Shown here piece by piece: positions 7,794 through 15,765 of a stretch of DNA of 64,000 nucleotides. The notes below the pieces were generated by a model. That model was not told the origin of the DNA. It saw nothing but the letters and a program-made list of their open reading frames with translations, and searched no databases. Position 1 is the first letter of the stretch, and the number at the start of each line of letters is the position of its first letter. Both the position numbers and the translations under genes were made by a program. Source of the stretch: CAWVSB01 sp046710535. GTDB lineage: Bacteria > Pseudomonadota > Gammaproteobacteria > Pseudomonadales > CAWVSB01. Location: the NCBI GenBank assembly GCA_046710535.1, contig JBKEHH010000002.1:124001-188000 (forward strand), read 5' to 3'.

Positions 7794-8813
7794 ATGGATC
7801 TAACAGCAAAGAAAGTTACTCTACACGACATGTGCCTCCGTGATGGTATGCATCCGAAGCAGCATCAGATTTCACTAAATGAAATGGTGGCCATATCCAA
7901 AGGCTTAGATGATGCCGGTATCCCATTAATAGAGGTTACCCATGGTGACGGTTTGGGCGGCGCATCAGTTAACTATGGTTTTCCTGCGCATAGCGATGAA
8001 GAGTATTTAACGGCGTGCGTGAAGGCGGTTAATACGGCAAAAATCTCTGCATTGTTATTGCCGGGTATTGGAACCATTGATCATTTGAAAATGGCGGTTG
8101 ATTGCGGAGTTACTACTATTCGTGTTGCTACCCATTGTACTGAAGCTGACGTTTCAGAGCAGCATATCGGTATGGCCAGCTCTATGGGTGTCGATACAGT
8201 GGGTTTTTTGATGATGGCTCATATGATTGAGCCAGAACAGTTGTTGGAGCAAGCGCTATTAATGGAGAGCTATGGTGCCAATTGTATTTACTGCACCGAC
8301 TCAGCCGGTTATATGCTACCTGACCATGTTACGAGTCGTATTGGCCTGCTGCGCCAAGAGCTTAAGGCAGATACCGAGCTAGGATTCCATGGCCATCACA
8401 ATATGGCGATGGGCATTGCAAACTCATTGGCGGCAGTGGATGCAGGTGCAAACCGCATTGATGGCTCAGCCGCAGGCTTGGGAGCTGGAGCAGGTAATAC
8501 CCCACTAGAGGTGTTTGTGGCGGTGCTAGACCGCATGGGTGCTGAGACTGGTGTCGATTTGTACAAGATAATGGATGTAGCAGAGGATTTGGTGACGCCG
8601 CTTATGGATAGGCCTATTCGGATTGATCGAGATGCTTTAACGCTTGGTTATGCAGGAGTCTATTCCTCATTTTTGTTGTTCGCTCAACGCGCCGCAGCCA
8701 AATATGGTTTGTCTTCAAGAGATATCTTAGTAGAGCTTGGCAGGCGCCGAACAGTTGGCGGGCAAGAGGATATGATCGAAGATTTAGCTATAGATATGGC
8801 GAAAGGACGCTAA
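7794..8813 (+). CDS. 4-hydroxy-2-oxovalerate aldolase, MhpE/BphI family
   Basis: The 339-residue enzyme is a DRE-TIM metallolyase that cleaves 4-hydroxy-2-oxovalerate to pyruvate and acetaldehyde. The signature HDMCLRDGMHPKQHQ (metal-binding Asp, catalytic Arg and His) is at residues 11-25. The metal-ligand HGHHNMAMG and the GLGAGAGNTPLEV loop are also seen, as is the C-terminal dehydrogenase-contacting domain (YAGVYSSF). The length is normal. A GAGG sits about 5 bases before the ATG. It closes the operon, and no further catabolic gene follows. Confidence 0.93.
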   Translation: MDLTAKKVTLHDMCLRDGMHPKQHQISLNEMVAISKGLDDAGIPLIEVTHGDGLGGASVNYGFPAHSDEEYLTACVKAVNTAKISALLLPGIGTIDHLKMAVDCGVTTIRVATHCTEADVSEQHIGMASSMGVDTVGFLMMAHMIEPEQLLEQALLMESYGANCIYCTDSAGYMLPDHVTSRIGLLRQELKADTELGFHGHHNMAMGIANSLAAVDAGANRIDGSAAGLGAGAGNTPLEVFVAVLDRMGAETGVDLYKIMDVAEDLVTPLMDRPIRIDRDALTLGYAGVYSSFLLFAQRAAAKYGLSSRDILVELGRRRTVGGQEDMIEDLAIDMAKGR

Positions 8814-8943
8814 AACGTCAAAATATGTAAAAACCGAATAGGATTAAGGCTTTGTAGACGTTTTTAGTGCTTTTTATCTGTGCAATACCACGGTATATTC
8901 GCACATGTGAATACTAAATATTGTGTTACTTGGTAACTAATTT

Positions 8944-10266
8944 ATGTTTAAAGGCTGGTTTGGTAAAAAGAAGGCGAAAGAAAAAGAAACGTTGAAAAAA
9001 CGCGTCAAGAAACCGCGCGCTGCTGGTAAACTAGAATCCAACCGCCATTCAATAAAAACGCCTGTTTCACAGCTGCAGGTAGGCATGTATATTTCACGTC
9101 TAGACAAACCATGGCTGGAAACTCCTTTTTTAGTTCAAGGGTTTTATGTTAGCAGTGACGATGAGTTAACCGAAGTCGCCAAGTATTGCGAATATGTTTA
9201 TGTTGATAGCCTAAGGCAAAAATGGGTTGCGCCGAAGCAAACTGGTAAGCGTGTTCGTGCTCCAGGCCAAGTAAAATACAGCGATGCAAAGGCAACTCAA
9301 ATAGAGTTGGCTGCTGCCAGTAAAACCTATAGCAATGCCTCTAAAATTACCAAAGGTGTACTCGATCAAGTGCGTCTTGGTGGTGGCATTGATGTTAAGA
9401 AAGTTAAAGAAACTGTAGCTGAATGTGTTGATGGTATTTTGCAAAATGCCGATGCTTTGCTTTGGCTTACTCGAATGGAAGAGTCGTCATCTGGCCTTGA
9501 AAACCACTCGCTGAGTGTTTGTATCTTAGGTGTGTCATTCGGTCGTTATTTAGGCTTAGGTCGAGATGAGTTGGTTAGCTTAGGTATGGCTGGCTTACTT
9601 CATGACGTTGGTATTATGCAACTGTCAGAGCAGTTAGCAGAGAAAGCTCATTCGAAAGCAGACATTACCGACGCTGAGCTAAATGGTATTAAAGAGCATT
9701 CAGGATTTGGTAGAGACATTATGATGGGTCAAGGTACGCTGCCGCCATCAGTAGTTGATGTTGCCTACAGTCATCATGAAAAGTTTGACGGCTCTGGTTA
9801 TCCGCGCGGCCTAAAAGGTTCGGCTATTCCGCGCTATGCCATGATTGTATCAATTGTTGAGACTTACGATGTACTAACCAACAGTTCTAGCTATAAACAA
9901 ACGTCATCATCATTAGAAGCACTTAAAGTGATTTATCAAGGGAAAAATAGTCAGTTTGAACCTGAGCTAGCACAAGCTTTTATTCGCTGTATTGGTCTAT
10001 ATCCTCCAGGCAGTATTGTAGAACTGCAAAATGGTAGTATTGCCGTGGTAATGGATAGGAACTACCGCCACAAACATTTACCCAAAGTACTGGTTGTTCG
10101 TGATAACGACCTAAAGGTTATTAACCCAATGGTTATTGATCTAGAAAAAGTGCACAGTAAACCTAAAGGTTCTAATTTCCTGATTAAGAAAGTGCATCCT
10201 GAAAATAGTTTTGGTGTGAGCCTTGAAGAGCTAACTGATAATGGTTTGCTAAAGAAAACTGGTTAG
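8944..10266 (+). CDS. HD-GYP domain protein with N-terminal DUF3391, probable c-di-GMP phosphodiesterase
   Basis: The 440-residue cytoplasmic protein starts with a very basic segment (FKGWFGKKKAKEKE), then the DUF3391-type domain (SQLQVGMYISRLDKPWLETPF). The HD-GYP hydrolase domain follows, with H220-D221 in LLHDVGIM, HHE at 277-279 and the complete DGSGYP motif. HD-GYP enzymes hydrolyse c-di-GMP, so a role in motility or biofilm control is likely but not shown. It is monocistronic: a terminator follows 20 bases after the stop. A weak promoter candidate (TTGTAG, 17 bases, TATCTG) lies near 8855-8880. Confidence 0.9.
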   Translation: MFKGWFGKKKAKEKETLKKRVKKPRAAGKLESNRHSIKTPVSQLQVGMYISRLDKPWLETPFLVQGFYVSSDDELTEVAKYCEYVYVDSLRQKWVAPKQTGKRVRAPGQVKYSDAKATQIELAAASKTYSNASKITKGVLDQVRLGGGIDVKKVKETVAECVDGILQNADALLWLTRMEESSSGLENHSLSVCILGVSFGRYLGLGRDELVSLGMAGLLHDVGIMQLSEQLAEKAHSKADITDAELNGIKEHSGFGRDIMMGQGTLPPSVVDVAYSHHEKFDGSGYPRGLKGSAIPRYAMIVSIVETYDVLTNSSSYKQTSSSLEALKVIYQGKNSQFEPELAQAFIRCIGLYPPGSIVELQNGSIAVVMDRNYRHKHLPKVLVVRDNDLKVINPMVIDLEKVHSKPKGSNFLIKKVHPENSFGVSLEELTDNGLLKKTG

Positions 10267-10286
10267 TGGTTTAAATATTTTAAAAC

Positions 10287-10310
10287 GGCTGCCTTTTGAC
10301 AGCCTTTTTT
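10287..10310 (+). terminator. Rho-independent terminator after the HD-GYP gene
   Basis: The stem GGCTG/CAGCC closes a loop of about 8 bases and is followed by six T residues. It starts 20 bases after the stop codon. Confidence 0.85.
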
Positions 10311-10430
10311 ATGCCTGTAAATCCGGCTAGTATTGTTAGAGTAAAAATAGCCGAGACAGATACCTACTAATTCAAGTGTATTCCCTTGATTGGCGCCTAT
10401 CAGTTGGGGATGAACTGAAGTAGTCGTTAT

Positions 10431-10460
10431 AAAAAAGCCCCATCAACGGATGAGGCTTTT
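10431..10460 (-). terminator. Rho-independent terminator after tRNA-Met
   Basis: On the minus strand the stem GCCTCATC/GATGGGGC closes a short loop and is followed by a run of six T. It lies directly downstream of the tRNA 3' end, so it ends that transcript. Confidence 0.85.
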
Positions 10461-10467
10461 AGAATAA

Positions 10468-10544
10468 TGGTAGCAAGAAGTGGATTTGAACCACTGACCC
10501 CATCATTATGAGTGATGTGCTCTAACCAGCTGAGCTACCTTGCC
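10468..10544 (-). tRNA. tRNA-Met (CAT), elongator
   Basis: The cloverleaf folds on the minus strand: acceptor GGCAAGG, D arm with AGCTCAGCTGGTTAGAGC, anticodon arm CATCA-CTCATAA-TGATG, T arm AGTGG-TTCAAAT-CCACT, and an encoded CCA end. The anticodon is CAT. The anticodon stem lacks the three G-C pairs of an initiator, so this is the elongator. The first acceptor pair is G1-U72 and the seventh G7-U66, which is weaker than usual. The gene is followed by its own terminator. Confidence 0.95.
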
Positions 10545-10640
10545 AATATCTACTAATGGCTAGCTTAAACACAGTAAATACGCGCGCATTCTCCCGTTTT
10601 GACTTAATATTGTCAAGAAGTATGCGCGATCTAAGTGTAC

Positions 10641-11732
10641 TTAGACGTTAAATCTGAAGTGAACTACATCGCCGTCTTGTAGTATGTAGTCTTTACCTTC
10701 TAAGCGCCAACGACCAGCATCTTTCGCGCCTTGTTCGCCGTTGTTGGCAACGAAGTCGTCATAAGCAACAACTTCGGCACGGATAAAACCTTTTTCAAAG
10801 TCGGTATGGATTACGCCCGCGCCTTGAGGGGCTGTTGCGCCTATGGGCACTGTCCATGCGCGAACTTCTTGAACTCCCGCAGTGAAGTAGGTTTGTAATT
10901 TAAGTAGTTCATAGCCGGCGCGAATAACTCTGTTTAAGCCGGGCTCTTCCATGCCCAAGTCGGCCAAGAACTCGGCAGCTTCGTCGGCGTCTAATTCCGC
11001 TATTTCTGCTTCTAATTTATTGCAAACGGGCACTACGATGGCATTTTCGGTTGCGGCTATCTCTCTCAGCTTGTCTAGATACTCGTTGTCTTCAAAACCG
11101 TCTTCATCAACATTAGCAATGTACATGGTGGGTTTAATGGTAAGTAGGTGCAGGCTTGGAATAACTTTTTGTTCTATATCATTAAATGACATGGCTCTAG
11201 CTGGCAAGCCTTCATTAAGGTGGGGGATTAGTCTTTCTAACACTGCTTTTTGGGCTGTAGCGTCTTTATCGCCACCCCTGGCCACGCGGGCTACTCGTTG
11301 TAACTGTTTTTCACAGCTCTCTAAATCGGCAAGCGCTAGCTCAGTATTAATTACTTCTATGTCGTCGGCAGGGTCTATCTTATTGGAAACATGAATAACG
11401 TTGTCATCAGCAAAACAGCGCACAACATGAGCAATAGCATCTGTCTCACGTATATTTGCTAGAAACTGATTGCCTAAACCTTCTCCTTTTGATGCCCCTT
11501 TTACTAGGCCTGCAATATCTACAAATTCCATGGTAGTGGCGATGGTTTTTTGCGGTTTAACAATTTCTGCTAGCTTGTCTTGGCGAGGATCAGGTACCGG
11601 TACAATTCCTGAATTAGGCTCAATGGTACAGAAAGGGAAGTTTTCTGCGTCAATCCCTGCTTTGGTTAGGGCATTAAATAATGTTGATTTGCCTACGTTT
11701 GGTAGACCGACAATTCCGCAGTTAAAACCCAT
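10641..11732 (-). CDS. ychF: Redox-responsive ATPase YchF (Obg-like)
   Basis: The 363-residue protein is the normal length for YchF, an Obg-family P-loop NTPase that prefers ATP and associates with ribosomes. The P-loop GLPNVGKSTLFNALT begins at residue 8. The switch motif DIAGLVKGASKGEGLG, a coiled-coil insert and a C-terminal TGS domain (AWTVPIGATAPQGAGVIHTDFEKGFIRAE) follow in order. It sits just after pth on the minus strand (gap 8 bases), the arrangement usual in gammaproteobacteria. Confidence 0.97.
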   Translation of the reverse strand: MGFNCGIVGLPNVGKSTLFNALTKAGIDAENFPFCTIEPNSGIVPVPDPRQDKLAEIVKPQKTIATTMEFVDIAGLVKGASKGEGLGNQFLANIRETDAIAHVVRCFADDNVIHVSNKIDPADDIEVINTELALADLESCEKQLQRVARVARGGDKDATAQKAVLERLIPHLNEGLPARAMSFNDIEQKVIPSLHLLTIKPTMYIANVDEDGFEDNEYLDKLREIAATENAIVVPVCNKLEAEIAELDADEAAEFLADLGMEEPGLNRVIRAGYELLKLQTYFTAGVQEVRAWTVPIGATAPQGAGVIHTDFEKGFIRAEVVAYDDFVANNGEQGAKDAGRWRLEGKDYILQDGDVVHFRFNV

Positions 11733-11740
11733 GTGACATC

Positions 11741-12340
11741 CTATTGCGCTGTAAAGCTGTGTAAGTGATTCATTGCTTTGGCCCAGTCGCTACTTCGGCC
11801 TGAGCATATTTCGGGAAGCCATTTTACGGCCTCGCTTATTGCATCTTCGGTCTGCTGGTATTCATTAGTTGGTGCCTTTTTAAGCACATAGCCAGTAACT
11901 TTACTGGCTTGGCCTGGATGACCAATACCAATACGAAGACGTTGAAAATCTTTATTATTACCAAGCTTGCTAATAGTGTCTCGCAAACCGTTGTGGCCGC
12001 CGTGGCCCCCACCTTGTTTTAGTTTTAAAGTGCCCGGTGGTATATCAAGTTCGTCGTGGGCAACCAAAATATTTTCTGCATCAATTTTATAAAAATTAGC
12101 AATGGCGGCAATTGCCTGGCCGCTTAAATTCATAAAAGTGCTAGGTATTAGTAGGCGGACATCTCCGTTGTTAAGGGTAAATTTAGCATTATGGCCAAAA
12201 AATTTCGTCTCCAGCTGTAAAGTACAATTATATTGGCGGGCAATTTCAGCCACAAAAAAAGCCCCAGCGTTGTGGCGGGTATCAGTGTAATCCGGACCTG
12301 GATTTCCCAGACCTACAATTAGCTTAACCTCGTCGCTCAC
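11741..12340 (-). CDS. pth: Peptidyl-tRNA hydrolase
   Basis: A protein of 199 residues that releases peptides from prematurely dropped peptidyl-tRNA. The N-terminal GLGNPGPDYTDTRHNAG carries the catalytic His, and HDELDIPPG and KQGGGHGGHNGLRD are the other family signatures. It lies between rplY and ychF, with short gaps (29 and 8 bases), so it is probably co-transcribed with both. Confidence 0.97.
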   Translation of the reverse strand: MSDEVKLIVGLGNPGPDYTDTRHNAGAFFVAEIARQYNCTLQLETKFFGHNAKFTLNNGDVRLLIPSTFMNLSGQAIAAIANFYKIDAENILVAHDELDIPPGTLKLKQGGGHGGHNGLRDTISKLGNNKDFQRLRIGIGHPGQASKVTGYVLKKAPTNEYQQTEDAISEAVKWLPEICSGRSSDWAKAMNHLHSFTAQ

Positions 12341-12369
12341 GCTAGGGCCTCTCTAAAGGGGGAAAGGAT

Positions 12370-13020
12370 TTACTCCTCGCCGCCCTCTGCTGCTACTTCA
12401 TCACTAGTTGCTCCAACTGAGGCATCATCGTCACCACCTTTAGGTGCAACAATAGATGCTACTGGAAGATCGTGATCTTCACCGTGAGACAAGGCAACAC
12501 TTTCAACACCTTTAGGAAGTTTAATATCCGAGATGTGGATGATTGAGCCTAAAACAGCATCTGCCATATCAACTTCAATATACTCAGGAAGATTTTTAGG
12601 TAGACAGCTAACTTCAATCTCTACCATGCTGTGCTGAACACGGCCGCCTTCCATTTTAACGCCGTGACACTTATCTTCGTTAATGAAGTGAAGTGGCACA
12701 TGAACAGTTAACACTTTCTTCATATCTACGCGTAAAAAATCTACATGTTGAATGATTTGCTTGGCTGGATGACGCTGTAAGTCTTTGATGATTACATGAC
12801 TTACTTTTCCTTCTACATCCACATCAATAACTGACGAGAACAAAGCTTCGTTTTCTGCTGCTTTAATCATGTCTTTGTGAGGAATAGAAATCGACTCCGG
12901 TTTAGTTTTACCACCATAAATGATAGCTGGCATTAATCCCGAAATACGACGAAGGCGGCGGCTCGCTCCTTTCCCTAAGTCTGTTCTAGTTGTTGCTTGG
13001 ATAACGATATTATCTGACAT
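12370..13020 (-). CDS. rplY: Ribosomal protein L25, long CTC form
   Basis: At 216 residues this is the long L25/CTC type: a 5S-rRNA-binding N-terminal domain (ATTRTDLGKGASRRLRR), then a C-terminal beta domain and an acidic, Ala/Gly/Glu-rich tail. E. coli has only the first domain. A strong AAAGGAGA ribosome-binding site precedes the ATG. It lies between prs and pth. A hairpin spans the gap behind prs (see 13039-13072), which may let its expression differ from prs. Confidence 0.95.
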   Translation of the reverse strand: MSDNIVIQATTRTDLGKGASRRLRRISGLMPAIIYGGKTKPESISIPHKDMIKAAENEALFSSVIDVDVEGKVSHVIIKDLQRHPAKQIIQHVDFLRVDMKKVLTVHVPLHFINEDKCHGVKMEGGRVQHSMVEIEVSCLPKNLPEYIEVDMADAVLGSIIHISDIKLPKGVESVALSHGEDHDLPVASIVAPKGGDDDASVGATSDEVAAEGGEE

Positions 13021-13038
13021 CGTTGTCTCCTTTCTTTA

Positions 13039-13072
13039 AAGAAACCGCCCGCGACCAGGTGTTTGGTTTCTT
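13039..13072 (-). promoter_or_regulatory. Intercistronic hairpin between prs and rplY
   Basis: On the minus strand AAGAAACC pairs with GGTTTCTT across an 18-base GC-rich loop, immediately before the rplY ribosome-binding site. The T-run is short, so it may be a leaky terminator or processing site rather than a full stop. Confidence 0.4.
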
Positions 13073-13100
13073 GGTTAATGGTATCTACTAGCAAATATTA

Positions 13101-14045
13101 TTAACGAAACATTGCGCTGATAGATTCTTCATTACGCACTCGGCGCATTGCTTCGGCAAGTAATCTTGCCATGCTGAGTTGTCTGATCTTGGTACAGTTT
13201 CTTGCTTGCTCGCTCAGCGGGATAGTGTCAGTGACCACTAGCTCATCAAGTTCAGACTTATTTATATTCTCTAATGCCTTACCCGATAGAACGGGGTGGG
13301 TACAGTAGGCGACAACACGCGCTGCGCCGCCATCTTTTAATGCTTTGGCAGCAGAACACAAAGTGCCTGCGGTATCGACCATGTCATCCATCAAAATACA
13401 GGTGCGGCCTTCCACTTCACCGATGATATTCATCACCTCTGAAACGTTAGCTTTAGGGCGGCGCTTATCGATAATGGCTAGTTCGGCATCGTTTAGCTGC
13501 TTCGCTAATGCACGGGCACGCACTACGCCACCGATGTCTGGTGACACCACCATTAGGTTGTCGTAGTTACGGCGTTCAATATCGTCAAGTAATACTGGCG
13601 AGCCGTAGATGTTATCTACTGAAATATCGAAAAACCCTTGGATCTGTTCAGAGTGCAAATCAACGGTTAGTACTCTGTCTACGCCTGCTTTTGCAATCAT
13701 GTCGGCAACTAATTTGGCGCTAATAGGTACGCGTGAAGACCGTACGCGACGATCTTGGCGGGCATAACCAAAGTATGGTATTACTGCAGTGATTCGAGCT
13801 GCTGAAGCGCGGCGAAGTGCGTCGGCCATAAATAGCAACTCCATTAAATTTGAGTTGGTTGGCGCTGATGTTGGCTGAATGATAAAAACATCCTTGCCGC
13901 GCACATTTTCATTAATCTCTACCGAAATTTCGCCATCGCTGAATTTAGCAACGTCAGCATCGCTAAGACGAATTGAAAGTTCTTTGGCGACTTCTTGAGC
14001 TAATTGAGGGTGGGCATTACCCGTAAAAACCATAAGTTTTGACAC
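13101..14045 (-). CDS. prs: Ribose-phosphate pyrophosphokinase
   Basis: The 314-residue enzyme makes PRPP from ribose 5-phosphate and ATP for nucleotide, histidine and tryptophan synthesis. The N-terminal KLMVFTGNAHPQLAQEVAKEL, the VDLHSEQIQGFFDI segment and the PRPP loop DDMVDTAGT are all present, and the length is standard (E. coli 315). It follows tRNA-Gln on the minus strand, in the conserved ispE-tRNA-Gln-prs order. Confidence 0.97.
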   Translation of the reverse strand: MSKLMVFTGNAHPQLAQEVAKELSIRLSDADVAKFSDGEISVEINENVRGKDVFIIQPTSAPTNSNLMELLFMADALRRASAARITAVIPYFGYARQDRRVRSSRVPISAKLVADMIAKAGVDRVLTVDLHSEQIQGFFDISVDNIYGSPVLLDDIERRNYDNLMVVSPDIGGVVRARALAKQLNDAELAIIDKRRPKANVSEVMNIIGEVEGRTCILMDDMVDTAGTLCSAAKALKDGGAARVVAYCTHPVLSGKALENINKSELDELVVTDTIPLSEQARNCTKIRQLSMARLLAEAMRRVRNEESISAMFR

Positions 14046-14226
14046 TGAAAGATTCCTGTTGTTTTTAGAGGTGGTATCTATGTTACCGCTTATGGATGAA
14101 TGGTCTATCTACTACTACCGCCGATTCGCTTTGGCATTCAAGTGCTGCGCATTTGTCGAACCAGTTGTTTTCTACGAAAACTAGGTTCTTGTCCTGCCGC
14201 TAAAATTTAGCGCAAGACTATAAATA

Positions 14227-14301
14227 TGGCTGGGGCGGCAGGATTCGAACCTGCGCATGCTGAGATCAAAACCCAGTGCCTTACCGCTTGGCGACGCCCC
14301 A
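14227..14301 (-). tRNA. tRNA-Gln (TTG)
   Basis: The minus strand folds into a 75-base cloverleaf: acceptor TGGGGCG, D arm GCCAAGCGGTAAGGC, anticodon loop with TTG between CTGGG and CTCAG strands, T arm GCAGG-TTCGAAT-CCTGC and encoded CCA. It closely resembles E. coli tRNA-Gln. It lies between ispE and prs. Confidence 0.97.
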
Positions 14302-14323
14302 ATAGTACTTCTCTTTGCAGTAT

Positions 14324-15172
14324 TTAATAAGCTAGTGCGCTATGCGCTGGAGATGAATTAGCTCCACAAGCTATAAAACCCTGCCAGGCTGCCGGTAAAT
14401 CTGCTAAAACCGCCTCTGCGGACTCCTTATCGGAGAACCCAGCAAATATACATGCACCTGTTCCTGTTAGGCTTGGTTTAGCGTATTGAGATAGCCAATT
14501 TAAGGCTTTATCAACAGCTGGAAACTTGCTACGAACCACTGATTCACAGTCGTTGCGACCTTGCCCCTCCAGAAAGGCCGCTAATGTAATGGCTTGGCTG
14601 TTTCGTGTCAAATTTTTGTGGCCAAAAACAGCTGCTGTAGACACCATTATTTTGGGGTGAATTACCAGATACCATTTAACGGGAATGACTACCGGAGTGA
14701 GTTTTTCGCCAATGCCCTCAGCCCAAGCGGTGCGGCCATGAATAAACACCGGCACATCGGCTCCCAGTGTCAGGCCAATAGCGGCCAATTTACTTAGTGA
14801 TAAACCGCATTGCCATAGCTTATTCAGTGCCAGTAAAGTCGTTGCAGCATCACTACTGCCACCGCCTAAGCCGCCGCCAGCAGGAAGGTTTTTATGCAGC
14901 CTAATGGTCGCTCCATGACTTACGTTAGCGACTTGTTTAAGCATTGAAGCCGCACGATAGACCAAGTTGTCAGCTGCCGCTACGTCAGCAAGGTTATCGG
15001 CTAGACTAATAATGCCATTGCTGGTTAGCTCAAATTGCAGTTCGTCGCCATAATCAATCAATTGAAACAGGGTTTGTAGCTCGTGATAGCCATTTGGCTT
15101 GCGGCCCGTAATATGCAGAAATAAATTTAACTTGGCGGGAGCAGGCGCGATGAGTGTTTGCAGGGCCGGCAT
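14324..15172 (-). CDS. ispE: 4-diphosphocytidyl-2-C-methyl-D-erythritol kinase
   Basis: This 282-residue GHMP kinase phosphorylates CDP-methylerythritol in the MEP isoprenoid pathway. The substrate motif PAPAKLNLFLHITGRKPNGYHEL lies at residues 10-32, and the ATP-binding PAGGGLGGGSSDAATTL follows. The C-terminal GTGACIFAGF is the third GHMP motif. Its ATG overlaps the lolB stop region, indicating translational coupling. The lolB-ispE-tRNA-Gln-prs order is conserved in Pseudomonas. Confidence 0.96.
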   Translation of the reverse strand: MPALQTLIAPAPAKLNLFLHITGRKPNGYHELQTLFQLIDYGDELQFELTSNGIISLADNLADVAAADNLVYRAASMLKQVANVSHGATIRLHKNLPAGGGLGGGSSDAATTLLALNKLWQCGLSLSKLAAIGLTLGADVPVFIHGRTAWAEGIGEKLTPVVIPVKWYLVIHPKIMVSTAAVFGHKNLTRNSQAITLAAFLEGQGRNDCESVVRSKFPAVDKALNWLSQYAKPSLTGTGACIFAGFSDKESAEAVLADLPAAWQGFIACGANSSPAHSALAY

Positions 15173-15765
15173 CAGTTAGGTAGCTTCCATTTTTTGGCCA
15201 ATATAATCACTTTGTGCAGGCCTTTACTAATAGTGATTTTCCCCGGTAACCACATCGAGTTAATCAGCTGATGCTTTGAGTAACTAATATTCCAGTCGTT
15301 TTGGCTCAACTCAGTGATATAAATATCTTGTTTTATATGGGTAATCTCAGCGGTTGGCGCTGCTTGACCCTTAACCCAATAGCGCAGTTCATTAATCGGT
15401 AAGACCCAGCCAGTATGTTGGTATAAAAACTGTTCAGGTTGGTCAGAATTTAGCGTGCCACTGGGCAGTCTTAGTTCTACATAATTGTCATTGCCGGTTA
15501 TTTCTCTATTGCCTTGGCCTAGCGGGCCATGTACTCGAATAGTGTAAGTGCCATTGGCTTGTTGCCAGTTAAGATATCCGCTGTGGTTATCATTAGGGCC
15601 ACGAAAAGCTATTTTCCCTTCAATTTCCCAAGTATCTAACGATACTAAGCTGTTAGCTTGCTCATCCGAGCTAGGTAGTTGCATTGTAGCGCGCTGATTT
15701 GATGTGCAGGCGCTGAGTAGTAATATCATGACGGCGACAAAGAAGCATTTTTTGATTACAGACAT
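15172..15765 (-). CDS. lolB: Outer-membrane lipoprotein insertion protein LolB
   Basis: A 197-residue lipoprotein that receives lipoproteins from LolA and inserts them in the outer membrane. The signal peptide ends in the lipobox LLSAC (Cys20). The mature part shows the family pattern: WEIEGKIAFRGPNDNHSGYLNWQQ, YTIRVHGPLGQG, and WVLPINELRYWVKG. It overlaps the upstream TPR gene in a TAATG junction and ispE downstream, so the three form one translation unit. Confidence 0.93.
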   Translation of the reverse strand: MSVIKKCFFVAVMILLLSACTSNQRATMQLPSSDEQANSLVSLDTWEIEGKIAFRGPNDNHSGYLNWQQANGTYTIRVHGPLGQGNREITGNDNYVELRLPSGTLNSDQPEQFLYQHTGWVLPINELRYWVKGQAAPTAEITHIKQDIYITELSQNDWNISYSKHQLINSMWLPGKITISKGLHKVIILAKKWKLPN

